Source of the DNA: Gillisella vitis
GTDB taxonomy: Bacteria; Pseudomonadota; Alphaproteobacteria; Rhizobiales; Rhizobiaceae
Direction: 5' to 3'
Length of the DNA stretch: 64,000 bases
Assembly: GCA_009744235.1 (NCBI GenBank)
Contig: WPHV01000016.1
Coordinates: 1 to 64,000 of the forward strand
How positions within the stretch are numbered: position 1 is the first letter of the stretch; the number at the start of each line of letters is the position of its first letter. Shown one piece after another: positions 24,622-33,441 of this stretch. Under the pieces are notes generated by a model that was not told the DNA's origin, did not search any database, and saw only the letters and a list, made by a program, of their open reading frames with translations. Both the position numbers and the translations under genes were made by a program.

Positions 24622-25880
24622 GCAAGAACATCTCAACTCCTGACCCCAAGTCCTCCCAAGCCTTGGACCGCAGCGATGAGCGCGTCACCCACGATAATGG
24701 TGTGCTGGGCATGCTGCGCAGTTTTATCAATCGGATCAAATCGGGCGATCTGGGCATGTTACCGGTTGCCATTGGGCTGATTGTGATTTCCACAGTGTTT
24801 AGTATTCTCAATCCGATTTTTCTGGCACCCAACAATCTGGTCAATCTGCTGTTTGATTGCGCAACGGTGGGCATTATCTCGCTGGGCATTGTCTGCGTGC
24901 TGTTGTTAGGTGAGATTGATCTCTCGGTTGGCTCCATGAGTGGTCTGGCCTCGGCCATCATTGGTGTCTTGTGGGTCAATTCCGGCCTTCCGGTGATTGT
25001 TGCGATTTTTGCAGCGCTGGTCACGGGTGCCGCCGTGGGGGCGCTTTACGCGGTGATGTATAATCGCATGGGCATGCCAAGCTTTGTCGCCACGCTGTCG
25101 GGCCTGCTGGCCTTGCTAGGCATGCAGCTCTACATTCTCGGCCCAACGGGCAGTATCAACTTGCCCTATGCCTCACCGCTGGTGCGTTTTGGCCAAATTT
25201 TGGTAATGCCGCATTGGCTATCCTTCACGCTGGCTTTGGTGCCCGGTATTGTGATGATCGTATTTGGGCTGGCTGTTCGTAAGCGCCGCCAAGCGGTCAA
25301 CCTCTCCTCAAAACCCTTGAGTGGGTTGTTGATCAAGGCCGCCATCCTCACGCTGGGCTTTGAATTTGCCGTCTACTACCTCAACCTCGGTCGCGGCGTG
25401 CCTTGGATGTTTGCGCTATTTGTGGCGCTGGTGGTGGTGGTCAATTACCTCCTGACCAAGACGCAATGGGGCCGCTCGATGTTTGCCGTAGGTGGCAATC
25501 GTGAAGCCGCCCGCCGCGCTGGCATCAATGTTCGCCGCATTTATATGAGCGCCTTTATGCTGTGCTCTACCCTTGCAGCCCTTGGCGGCGTGCTGTCGGC
25601 ATCACGCCTTGCATCCTCCAGCCAGCAGGCAGGCACGGGTGATGTGAACTTGAACGCCATTGCCGCCGCCGTGATTGGTGGCACCAGCCTGTTTGGCGGG
25701 CGTGGCAGTGCCTATTCGGCGCTGCTCGGCATTATCGTCATTCAGGCGATTTCCAATGGTTTGACGCTTCTCAACCTTAGCTCATCGCTGCGTTACATGA
25801 TCACCGGGGCCGTGCTTGCCATTGCCGTGATTGTGGATTCGCTTGCGCGCCGCTCCCGTGTCAGCCACGGCCGCGCTTAA
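24618..25880 (+). CDS. Sugar/polyol ABC transporter permease (XylH-like)
   Basis: This 420-residue BPD-type permease belongs to the ribose/xylose class. Many hydrophobic segments are seen, with an N-terminal hydrophilic extension of about 40 residues and a longer middle section than RbsC, as in XylH. The conserved GGNREAARRAGINV loop and the GGTSLFGGRGS segment near the C terminus are present. The gene overlaps the ATPase stop. It is part of the proposed ribitol importer. Confidence 0.87.
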   Translation: MSKNISTPDPKSSQALDRSDERVTHDNGVLGMLRSFINRIKSGDLGMLPVAIGLIVISTVFSILNPIFLAPNNLVNLLFDCATVGIISLGIVCVLLLGEIDLSVGSMSGLASAIIGVLWVNSGLPVIVAIFAALVTGAAVGALYAVMYNRMGMPSFVATLSGLLALLGMQLYILGPTGSINLPYASPLVRFGQILVMPHWLSFTLALVPGIVMIVFGLAVRKRRQAVNLSSKPLSGLLIKAAILTLGFEFAVYYLNLGRGVPWMFALFVALVVVVNYLLTKTQWGRSMFAVGGNREAARRAGINVRRIYMSAFMLCSTLAALGGVLSASRLASSSQQAGTGDVNLNAIAAAVIGGTSLFGGRGSAYSALLGIIVIQAISNGLTLLNLSSSLRYMITGAVLAIAVIVDSLARRSRVSHGRA

Positions 25881-25905
25881 CAAGATTTACTAGGAGAATT
25901 GTATC

Positions 25906-26634
25906 ATGACAGATATCATGAAAGGCAAAGTCGCCGCCATCACTGGCGCTGCATCGGGCATAGGTCTCGCTTGCGCCAAAATTCTGCTGGCGGAAGGCGC
26001 AACGGTGGTGTTGATCGACCGCGCCAAGGACAAGCTGGATGGGCTTTGCTCAGAACTCGGTGAGCGCGCCAAGCCGCTGGTGGTGGATCTTTTGAATGGG
26101 CCAGAGGTTTCCGCCATGCTGCCGCGCATTCTGGAGGTCGCAGGCGGGCTTGATATTTTCCACGCCAACGCCGGAGCCTATATTGGCGGTGCTGTGGCAG
26201 AGGGCGACCCAGATGCGTGGGATCGGATGTTGAACCTCAATATCAACGCAGCATTCCGCTCAGTTCATGCGGTGTTGCCGCATATGATTGCGCAAAAATC
26301 CGGCGATATCCTGTTTACCAGCTCGATTGCAGGCGTGGTGCCAGTGGTGTGGGAGCCGATTTATACCGCCTCGAAATTTGCCGTTCAGGCCTTTGTCCAT
26401 TCCACCCGCAGGCAGGTGTCGCAACACGGTGTACGCGTGGGTGCCGTTTTGCCCGGTCCAGTCGTCACCGCATTGCTCGATGATTGGCCAAAGGCCAAGA
26501 TGGATGAAGCGCTGGCCAATGGCAGTCTGATGCAGCCGCAGGAAGTGGCCGAGGCAGTGCTCTTCATGCTATCGCGTCCACGCAATGTCACCATTCGTGA
26601 TCTGGTGATTGTGCCCAATAGCGTCGATCTTTAA
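25906..26634 (+). CDS. rbtD: Ribitol 2-dehydrogenase (SDR family)
   Basis: This 242-residue NAD-dependent short-chain dehydrogenase closely resembles the Klebsiella ribitol dehydrogenase as I recall it. Shared stretches include VAAITGAASGIGL, DIFHANAGAYIGG, AEGDPDAWDRML and the C-terminal PNSVDL. The catalytic Ser/Tyr/Lys set is seen in the SSIAGV and YTASKF segments. The enzyme oxidises ribitol to D-ribulose. It starts 25 bases after the permease stop with GGAGAA upstream, and is followed by the kinase that phosphorylates the product. Confidence 0.92.
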   Translation: MTDIMKGKVAAITGAASGIGLACAKILLAEGATVVLIDRAKDKLDGLCSELGERAKPLVVDLLNGPEVSAMLPRILEVAGGLDIFHANAGAYIGGAVAEGDPDAWDRMLNLNINAAFRSVHAVLPHMIAQKSGDILFTSSIAGVVPVVWEPIYTASKFAVQAFVHSTRRQVSQHGVRVGAVLPGPVVTALLDDWPKAKMDEALANGSLMQPQEVAEAVLFMLSRPRNVTIRDLVIVPNSVDL

Positions 26635-26682
26635 TCGGCGCCAACCTCATCATTGTCCCATCTATATTGAAGAGCATTTGCC

Positions 26683-28317
26683 ATGATCGAAGCAACTGAC
26701 ACCGTCGCGACCGGACTTGAGCGCTACATTATCGGCGTCGACGTCGGCACAGGCAGTGCCCGTGCCGGCCTGTTTGATCTGAGCGGTACGCTTGTGGCTG
26801 TTGCCAAACGCGATATTGCGATGTTTCGCGATGCAGGGGCAATTGCCGAGCAGTCCAGCACAGACATCTGGGATGCGGTCTGCACGGTTGTCCGGCAGGT
26901 TGCCGAAGGTGTGGAAGATCCAGCCCATGTCATCGGCCTAGGATTTGATGCGACCTGCTCGCTGGTGGTGCTGGGTGAAGGTGGAAAGCCATTGCCAGTG
27001 GGTTCGTCAGAGCTTGCGGAGCGGGATATCATCGTCTGGATGGATCAACGTGCCGTGACGCAAGCGGAGAAAATCAACGCTATTGGCCATGATGTGCTGC
27101 GCTATGTTGGCGGCAAAATCTCGCCGGAGATGGAGACGCCCAAAATTCTCTGGCTGAAGGAAAACCGGCCTAAGACCTTCCAGAATGCCTGGCAGTTTTT
27201 CGATCTTGCTGACTTTCTCTCGTGGAAGGCAACGGGTGATCTCTCCCGCTCCACCTGCACTGTTACCTGCAAATGGACCTATCTGGCCCATGAGCAGAGA
27301 TGGGACCCAAGCTATTTCCACGCTATTGGGCTTGGCGAACTGGCCGATGAGGGCTTCAGCCGCATTGGCCACCGCATTGTCGAACCCGGAACGCCGCTTG
27401 GGCAGGGTCTGACGGAAACCGCCGCTACGGCCATGGGCCTGAGAACTGGCACGGCCGTGGCCGCAGGCATGATTGATGCCCATGCTGGCGGCATTGGTAC
27501 AGTGGGCATTGGCAGCGGCCCTAAAGACAATATGGCCTATGTGTTTGGCACCTCCTCCTGTACCATGACCTCAACTGTTGAGCCGGTATTTGTGCCCGGT
27601 GTCTGGGGTCCCTATTATTCCGCCATGGTGCCGGGCATGTGGTTGAACGAAGGCGGGCAGAGTGCTGCCGGTGCGGCGATTGATCAATTGCTGGCCTTTC
27701 ACCCGGCAGCACCAGAGACAGCCGCAAAGGCGCGCGAACAGGGTATTGCCCTGCCGGTTCTGTTGGCGCAGGCGGCAGCGGCCAAGTTCAACGCCTTGCC
27801 CGATGTCGTGCATTTGGCGAAAGGTCTGCACATCGTGCCGGAATTCCTCGGTAACCGTGCACCTTTTGCTGATCCCCACGCACGCGCCATCATTGCTGGT
27901 CTGGGCATGGATCGGGATTTTGATAGTCTGGTTGCGCTCTATATCGCGGGTCTGTGCGGCATTGGCTATGGTCTGCGGCAAATCATCGAGACACAGGCCG
28001 CATCGGGCGCGTTTATTGAGCGCGTTGTGATCAGCGGTGGCGCTGGAGAGAGCGATCTGGTGCGACAGGTGTTGGCCGATGCTTGCGGAAAGCCCGTTGT
28101 GGCCGCGGGTCTGGATGAGCCGGTGTTGCTGGGCTCCGCGATTTTGGGTGCCGTGGCGGGAAAGGCCTTTTCAGGTGTCATCAAGGCAATGGAAGCTTTA
28201 AGCGGCGTAACAAAGACCTATCATCCGCAGGGCGGCGCTTTGGTCAATATCCACAACCGCAGATACGGCCATTTCACAACGCTACAGCAACAGGGTAGAG
28301 AGCTACGTAACGTGTAG
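26683..28317 (+). CDS. rbtK: D-ribulokinase (FGGY family)
   Basis: The 544-residue FGGY kinase has two RNase-H-like domains. Phosphate-loop segment IIGVDVGTGSARAGLFD lies near residues 16-32; the second domain has the ADP-binding VISGGAGESDLVRQ. Size and sequence flavour fit the D-ribulokinase/YDR109C branch rather than xylulokinase (about 480 residues). It sits directly after ribitol dehydrogenase and would convert D-ribulose to D-ribulose 5-phosphate, feeding the pentose phosphate pathway. The symbol is inferred from context. Confidence 0.85.
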   Translation: MIEATDTVATGLERYIIGVDVGTGSARAGLFDLSGTLVAVAKRDIAMFRDAGAIAEQSSTDIWDAVCTVVRQVAEGVEDPAHVIGLGFDATCSLVVLGEGGKPLPVGSSELAERDIIVWMDQRAVTQAEKINAIGHDVLRYVGGKISPEMETPKILWLKENRPKTFQNAWQFFDLADFLSWKATGDLSRSTCTVTCKWTYLAHEQRWDPSYFHAIGLGELADEGFSRIGHRIVEPGTPLGQGLTETAATAMGLRTGTAVAAGMIDAHAGGIGTVGIGSGPKDNMAYVFGTSSCTMTSTVEPVFVPGVWGPYYSAMVPGMWLNEGGQSAAGAAIDQLLAFHPAAPETAAKAREQGIALPVLLAQAAAAKFNALPDVVHLAKGLHIVPEFLGNRAPFADPHARAIIAGLGMDRDFDSLVALYIAGLCGIGYGLRQIIETQAASGAFIERVVISGGAGESDLVRQVLADACGKPVVAAGLDEPVLLGSAILGAVAGKAFSGVIKAMEALSGVTKTYHPQGGALVNIHNRRYGHFTTLQQQGRELRNV

Positions 28318-28406
28318 ATGGACTGAATATCCTTGGGGTTCTCCGACACCTGGACGAAACGACGAGCAGATAATCTGATCGAAATGTTGGCCTATTGAAA
28401 TGCTGG

Positions 28407-29513
28407 TCAGCTTTGAAGTCTTAGGGCGTATCGCGTGTGCCGCCGCTCGCCGGTGCGCGTGAATGCGCCGATCTCGACAAGGTGCTGGAGGTCACGCGTT
28501 GCCGTCGCACGCGATGTGGCCGTGATTGAAATGTAATTTTCCGCGCTCAACCCGCCCTTAAAACCAGCAATACCCTCTCGAAAAATACGGGCGATGACTT
28601 TTTCCTGGCGCTCATTAAGCCGGTCCCGAAACCGATCGTAGAATTTTGCCTTTTGAATGAAGAAGGCAATACGATCAATCGTTGCCTGTTGGGCCTCCAG
28701 GATTGTCTGCGAAAAATAGATAATCCATCCGGTGATATCGAGTTTTCGCTGATGGCGCTCAAGTTCGCAATAATAGGCCTTTCGGTCACGCTCGATTGTA
28801 AAGGCAAGCGAAATCAGGCTTGGTTGCCCGATGTTCTGCGCTAGCGATTTTTCAGCGAGCGCGCGTCCAATTCTACCGTTGCCGTCCTCGAACGGATGGA
28901 TGCTTTCGAAATAGAGATGTCCGATGGCCGCACGTGTCAGCGCAGATAATGGAGTTGACCCGCCTGGCCCCGACCGATTGAACCAGTCGATGAAAAGCGC
29001 CATTTCCTCAGCCACCTGACGGGATGGCGGTGCTTCAAAGTGGATTATAGGCTTATCCAGGCGACCTGAGACAATCTGCATTGCATCAGTGTGGCGACGG
29101 TAGGCGCCAATTGTTTCGATATATCGGTTTCCCGCCATCAGCATCGAGTGCCAATGGAAAAGGTCTTCATGCTGGAGCGGGCCGGACCAATTTTTATAGA
29201 CGTCAGCCATCATCTCTGCGATTCCGCGCTCTTGCGGTCGGACCGGACGATTGTCTGTGTTGAGACCAAATTGTCGGCGCAGCGATGACTGGACGCTGGC
29301 TCGATCCAGGAACTCGCCTTCGATCTCCGACGTTTTGATGGCTTCGTCGCTCAGCAACTCAATCCGCAATTGGTTGCTGTCGTCGTCACTGAAATGCCTG
29401 ACAGCGCCGATCACCTCACCGGATGACTGGAGAAACCTTTGCTCCAACGGGGCCATGTTCTCAATGTCATAGGAGAAGTTTGGCCAATCGGGCCGTTGCC
29501 AGTTCCATTGCAT
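28407..29513 (-). CDS. Fic-domain protein with N-terminal inhibitory helix and C-terminal winged helix
   Basis: The 368-residue protein has a DUF4172-like N terminus. It includes an inhibitory motif T-x-x-x-E-G in KTSEIEGEFLD. The canonical Fic loop HPFEDGNGRIGR is complete, so AMP- or other NMP-transferase activity is expected. The C terminus (about 300-368) looks like a winged helix, with SAENYISITATSRATATRDL. The intact inhibitory motif makes it self-inhibited until released. No toxin-antitoxin partner gene is visible next door. A palindrome over the start codon suggests autoregulation. Confidence 0.88.
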   Translation of the reverse strand: MQWNWQRPDWPNFSYDIENMAPLEQRFLQSSGEVIGAVRHFSDDDSNQLRIELLSDEAIKTSEIEGEFLDRASVQSSLRRQFGLNTDNRPVRPQERGIAEMMADVYKNWSGPLQHEDLFHWHSMLMAGNRYIETIGAYRRHTDAMQIVSGRLDKPIIHFEAPPSRQVAEEMALFIDWFNRSGPGGSTPLSALTRAAIGHLYFESIHPFEDGNGRIGRALAEKSLAQNIGQPSLISLAFTIERDRKAYYCELERHQRKLDITGWIIYFSQTILEAQQATIDRIAFFIQKAKFYDRFRDRLNERQEKVIARIFREGIAGFKGGLSAENYISITATSRATATRDLQHLVEIGAFTRTGERRHTRYALRLQS

Positions 29514-29541
29514 GAGTTATAGCCGCCTTTTCTATAACTCA
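29513..29541. promoter_or_regulatory. Putative autoregulatory operator of the Fic gene
   Basis: Perfect 10-base arms TGAGTTATAG and CTATAACTCA, separated by nine bases, begin at the start codon itself. A dimeric winged-helix protein bound here would block transcription. The Fic protein carries such a domain. The remaining stretch up to 29789 holds no recognised gene. Confidence 0.6.
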
Positions 29542-29789
29542 AAATTATGCTCATTGATGAGCTATTGCAAGTTATTCTATCGATCATCTGAGCTTGAAAT
29601 CTGCTGTTTACCTTTTGTCAAAGATCCACTTTCATTACCGCTCGCCTCCGACACGAGGTCGTCAGAATGGAATTCAAGCATTCCAAGACATGATTGTTCC
29701 TAATATCAGTCGGAACCGCAGACCCTTTTACTCTCTCTTTCGTAGCTTTGTCCGGCGATCAAGAAAGAGGTCGTTATAATTGGGCCATG

Positions 29790-30704
29790 TCATGCGATTT
29801 GCAGGACGATTTTGCCACGAGTATGCCCGTCCTCGGAAAGTTCCAGCGCCTCCTTGATGCTCTGGAACGGAAGGACAGTGGCGACGTAAGGCTTCACCTT
29901 ACCTGTTTCTATCAATTCCCGGATATGCGTGAGTTCCTCCGAATTTGGCACGCACTGCACCCTCGCAACGCCGACGCCATGCTGCTTGTCTTCGTCAGAA
30001 GGAAAGGCGACCGCCGTAACCAGGAAGCCACCCTGCCTCAGGGTGGTGAATGCTCGCTTGAATGTCTCGCCTCCAACCGTGTCAAAGACGACGTCCATGT
30101 CACGGACGATGTCTTCAAAAGGCTGCCTAGTGTAATCGACGAACTCGTCCGCGCCAAGATTGCGGACATACTCCTCGTTTCGAGCGGACGCCATTGCGGT
30201 GACATGCGCGCCTCGGGCCTTAGCAAGCTGAACTGCCACGGAGCCGACGCCGCCCGAGCTGTTTGTGATGAACACGTGCTGGCCGGTCGAAAGTTTGGCA
30301 ACGTCAAACATGGCCTGCCACGCGGTTAATGCTCCGAGCGGCGTAGCAGCCGTTTCGATAAAATCGAGGGTGGATGGCTTGCGCGCGACATCCGTCGTTT
30401 TGGCGATCGCATACTGCGCGAAACCTCCCTGTTTGATAACGCCGTAAACGCCATCCCCTAGATTGAATTCGGTGACGCCTGGTCCAAGTTTTTCGACAAT
30501 GCCTGCAATCTCTCCGCCCAGATGGATTGGCAAGGTCATCCCCATTCGCTGGCCAGCACCACTGCGAATCTTCCAATCCACAGGGTTGACGCCTGCCGCA
30601 TGGACTTTAACCAGCACTTCGCCTGCTTTCGGCTCAGGATCTTTGACGTCGGCATATTTAAGCACGCTGTTGTCGCCATATTCGTTGATAATGATTGCTT
30701 TCAT
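29790..30704 (-). CDS. NADP-dependent quinone reductase / zinc-free alcohol dehydrogenase family
   Basis: The 304-residue MDR-superfamily protein lacks the catalytic zinc cysteines. The N-terminal domain contains HAAGVNPVDWKIRSG and the cofactor domain has the loop SSGGVGSVAVQLAKARG, typical of zeta-crystallin-like quinone reductases. The start at 30704 (MKAIIINEYG) is chosen over the long upstream frame, which lies inside the divergent regulator's region. It is divergent from an AraC regulator 112 bases away, which probably controls it. Probable role: reduction of quinones or reactive carbonyls. Confidence 0.87.
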   Translation of the reverse strand: MKAIIINEYGDNSVLKYADVKDPEPKAGEVLVKVHAAGVNPVDWKIRSGAGQRMGMTLPIHLGGEIAGIVEKLGPGVTEFNLGDGVYGVIKQGGFAQYAIAKTTDVARKPSTLDFIETAATPLGALTAWQAMFDVAKLSTGQHVFITNSSGGVGSVAVQLAKARGAHVTAMASARNEEYVRNLGADEFVDYTRQPFEDIVRDMDVVFDTVGGETFKRAFTTLRQGGFLVTAVAFPSDEDKQHGVGVARVQCVPNSEELTHIRELIETGKVKPYVATVLPFQSIKEALELSEDGHTRGKIVLQIA

Positions 30705-30816
30705 GTCTTCGCTCTCGGCTGTTGAGGTTTTGGTGTCGGCTCGACCATCGACAAGTCCTATGCTAGACGAACATCTTATCGATGTTCTGCCAATCTCCAT
30801 CGCCGAGAGGCCAATC

Positions 30817-31572
30817 ATGCCCAGACATCCGTTTACCTTCCAACGGGGCTTCAAACACCGCGGCGAAGGCTTGCCAATCCATGCCCACGACGAGGCGCAA
30901 CTCACCTTTGCCGCATGTGGGATGGTGCAGGTTCACACTGAGGAAGGCAGATGGCTGGTACCTTCACAGCTCGCAGTCTGGATTCCCGCTTGCATTCCCC
31001 ATCGCGTCGATGTCTTGACGGACGCCGAATTATGGATGGTCCATTGGGAGCCATCGGCGGCGCAAGAATGGGCGCCTCCGGTACCGCTCGATCAGACGTT
31101 TGCTTTACGCGTGACCCCGCTCATGCAGTCTTTGCTTGATGCGGCTTTCACGGGCGATGTGAGCGAGGAGAAGGGGGAACTCGTAGCCAAGCTGATGCTG
31201 CACGAACTGACGTCAACGGCCCACGCGCCAACATTCCTTCCCCTGCCGACAAGCACAATCGGGCTCCGGGTTGCCGACATGGCTCTCAACGATCATCAGA
31301 GCCTGATGAGCATCGATGAACTTGCATCGCGGGCCGCGACATCCGTGCGAACCTTGAGCCGATTGTTTCCTTCGGAGACAGGATTGACCTTCAAGGCCTG
31401 GCGACAACGGGCACGGATCGTGCAGTCGATGGATCTGCTCGCCAAGGGAAAGCCAATCGCTCGCGTGGCTGCCGACTTCGGGTTTTCCAGTCCCGCTTCG
31501 TTCTCTCACGCTTTCCGGCAGGTCACGGCCATGACGCCAACCCAGTTTATGGGGGTGAAACCTTTAGCCTAG
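30817..31572 (+). CDS. AraC-family transcriptional regulator
   Basis: The 251-residue protein has an N-terminal cupin (GLPIHAHDEAQLTFA, with the histidine pattern of cupins, and HRVDVL). A C-terminal AraC DNA-binding domain ends in ADFGFSSPASFSHAFRQVT. The start at 30817 has GAGAGG just upstream; an in-frame ATG at 30760 without a ribosome site would add 19 residues. It is divergent from the quinone reductase. The gene ends at a strong bidirectional terminator-like hairpin. Confidence 0.86.
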   Translation: MPRHPFTFQRGFKHRGEGLPIHAHDEAQLTFAACGMVQVHTEEGRWLVPSQLAVWIPACIPHRVDVLTDAELWMVHWEPSAAQEWAPPVPLDQTFALRVTPLMQSLLDAAFTGDVSEEKGELVAKLMLHELTSTAHAPTFLPLPTSTIGLRVADMALNDHQSLMSIDELASRAATSVRTLSRLFPSETGLTFKAWRQRARIVQSMDLLAKGKPIARVAADFGFSSPASFSHAFRQVTAMTPTQFMGVKPLA

Positions 31573-31607
31573 AGTCTGTCAGGTTCAGATTGAACCAGAC
31601 AGACTCT
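31571..31607. terminator. Bidirectional terminator-like hairpin
   Basis: Arms of 17 bases (AGAGTCTGTCAGGTTCA / TGAACCAGACAGACTCT) show a single mismatch and a 3-base loop. It lies between convergent AraC and ribokinase-family genes, so it can end both transcripts. The left arm overlaps the AraC stop codon. Confidence 0.75.
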
Positions 31608-31634
31608 CGATTCTCTTGTTTTCGTTTGTCTTTT

Positions 31635-31672
31635 CGGGAAAACCGGTTTCCACTTTTCCCTGGCAAACTCTA
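31635..31672. repeat. Rhizobial intergenic repeat (RIME-like), copy A
   Basis: The segment CGGGAAAACCGGTTTCCACT and the CTCTA end resemble the short dispersed palindromic repeats of rhizobia. A related copy lies at 36043-36084. Its last bases (CTA, 31670-31672) are the stop codon of the kinase gene on the minus strand. Confidence 0.5.
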
Positions 31673-32569
31673 AAGGCGTCCAGCCTCCGGTGTTGCAACC
31701 AGTTTTGCGGCCTCGATATTGGCCAGTGAAAGTGCGTCGCGCATCGATTTTCCCGTGGCGAGGGCTGCGGCCATCACGCCAATGAACATGTCGCCGGCTC
31801 CGTGCGTGCTTTCCACTTTCACCTTCACGGCAGGCAGGACAATTTCGTCTCCGCCTCGACTTGCATAGGCGACACCCGCGCCGCCTGCGGTGACGACAAC
31901 GTCCGGAAAGTTCGCCAACAGTCTCCTTGCCGCTTCCAATGCGCCATAGAGCGTTTCGACAACCGGGACACCCGCCAGCATTTCAGCCTCGATGGCGTTG
32001 ACGACGATGATGTCGACCAGGTTTTGAAGGTCGGCTGACAGGGCGCGCGCCGGTGCAGCATTGATCAGGACGCGGCCCCCAGCCTGCCGGACGGCCCTTG
32101 CCGCGGCGACATTGGCGGTGTCGGGCACCTCGTTCTGAAGCACAAGAACCGTTGTCCGACCCAGCAGTTCGGCTGCGGCTGCAACATCCTGATCGCCAAG
32201 CGTCAGGTTGGCGCCGGACACAATAACCGCACCGTAATCGCCCTGCGCGTCGAAAATCGCCACGCTCATGCCGGTGGCGTGGCCGGTAGTCGCCGCCGCG
32301 TCGCGCCGCACGAAGCGATCATCAACCTGTCGGCGTTTAAGATTTTCCAGCAGAAACCGTCCGAATTCGTCGTCGGCAACTGCGCCGATCATGAAGGTAG
32401 AGACGCCAGCCTGTGCTGCCGAGACGGCCTGATTGCCGCCCTTGCCGCCACTTTTGGGGTGCCAGGACGTGCCTGTAACCGTTTCTCCCTGACGTGGCCG
32501 GTCTGGACCGAAGACCGCGATATCATAATGCAGGCTGCCGAAAACGGTGACGATAGGCGAGGATGTCAT
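31670..32569 (-). CDS. PfkB-family sugar kinase (ribokinase-like)
   Basis: The 299-residue kinase has the PfkB N-terminal GGKGGNQAVSAAQAG motif and the C-terminal active-site STHGAGDMFIGVMAA, where the catalytic aspartate is in GAGD. It overlaps the stop of the RpiR gene by four bases, so it is the last gene of that operon. It is a second ribokinase-family enzyme in this locus (the other is at 38331-39269). The two probably phosphorylate different sugars or intermediates. Confidence 0.87.
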   Translation of the reverse strand: MTSSPIVTVFGSLHYDIAVFGPDRPRQGETVTGTSWHPKSGGKGGNQAVSAAQAGVSTFMIGAVADDEFGRFLLENLKRRQVDDRFVRRDAAATTGHATGMSVAIFDAQGDYGAVIVSGANLTLGDQDVAAAAELLGRTTVLVLQNEVPDTANVAAARAVRQAGGRVLINAAPARALSADLQNLVDIIVVNAIEAEMLAGVPVVETLYGALEAARRLLANFPDVVVTAGGAGVAYASRGGDEIVLPAVKVKVESTHGAGDMFIGVMAAALATGKSMRDALSLANIEAAKLVATPEAGRL

Positions 32570-33441
32570 GGAAGGCGATCTTTCCGTTTGGAGGTGACGG
32601 CGGACATGGTGCGGTCGAGATTGCGCTCGGCGGCCTGATAGTCGCGCTGGGCGACGGCGACGAAAATGGCGTCGAGAATATTGAGCTGCGCGATGCGCGC
32701 CGCGGCATTTTCGCCCATCAAAGGCGAGCCTTGTGCGGTGGAACACAAGACCACGTCGGCGGACTGGGCGAGCGCGGAGGAACCGTAATTGGTCACGGCA
32801 ATGGTGCTGGCGCCGTTCTTGCGGGCAAGTTGCAGCGCCTCAATCACGGCAATCGTATTGCCCGAATGCGAAAAGCCGATGGCGACATCGGTATCGGCAA
32901 GAAGGGCCGCCGACATCAGCATCATGTGCGAATCGTCGAAGACGCTGGCGCGCACGCCAATTCTCAAAAACTTGTGGGCCACATCCCGGGCGATCTGCGC
33001 CGAGCCGCCGACGCCGTAGAAATCCCGGTTTCGAGCCTTGTGGATCATGTCCGCCGCCTGGTCGAAGGCTGCCATGTCCAGAATGGCAAGCGTTTCCTCA
33101 AGGGCGTGGATCGAGGTGCGAAAGACTTTCTGGACGATTTCAAGCGAGGTATCGTCAACCGACAATTCCTGATGCATTTCGGTGGTCGGCTGGCGGTTAT
33201 ATTGGCTGACGGAAGACCGGAAATCCCGAAAGCCGGAAAAGCCGAGCTTCTTGGTGATCTTCACCACCATGGCTTCTGAAACACCGGCATTTTCGGCAAT
33301 CTGTTTCAGCGAGGTCTCCTCGCTGAAATCACGCATGCCGAAGACCGTATCCACGACCTTTGCTTCCAGCGGCGTCAGCATCGGCATCATCATGCGAATG
33401 CGCGGCCCCACCGCCTTCATGTCAAAGCCATCAGCGTTCAT
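32566..33441 (-). CDS. RpiR/MurR-family transcriptional regulator
   Basis: The 291-residue protein has an N-terminal RpiR helix-turn-helix (about 25-80; SLKQIAENAGVSEAMVVKIT). A SIS sugar-phosphate-binding domain (about 130-260) follows, with GVGGSAQIARDVAHKFL and FSHSGNT. It overlaps the permease stop by four bases. Two identical-spacing palindromes at 38261-38288 and 44894-44921 are its probable targets. The effector should be a phosphorylated sugar made by the local kinases. Confidence 0.9.
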   Translation of the reverse strand: MNADGFDMKAVGPRIRMMMPMLTPLEAKVVDTVFGMRDFSEETSLKQIAENAGVSEAMVVKITKKLGFSGFRDFRSSVSQYNRQPTTEMHQELSVDDTSLEIVQKVFRTSIHALEETLAILDMAAFDQAADMIHKARNRDFYGVGGSAQIARDVAHKFLRIGVRASVFDDSHMMLMSAALLADTDVAIGFSHSGNTIAVIEALQLARKNGASTIAVTNYGSSALAQSADVVLCSTAQGSPLMGENAAARIAQLNILDAIFVAVAQRDYQAAERNLDRTMSAVTSKRKDRLP

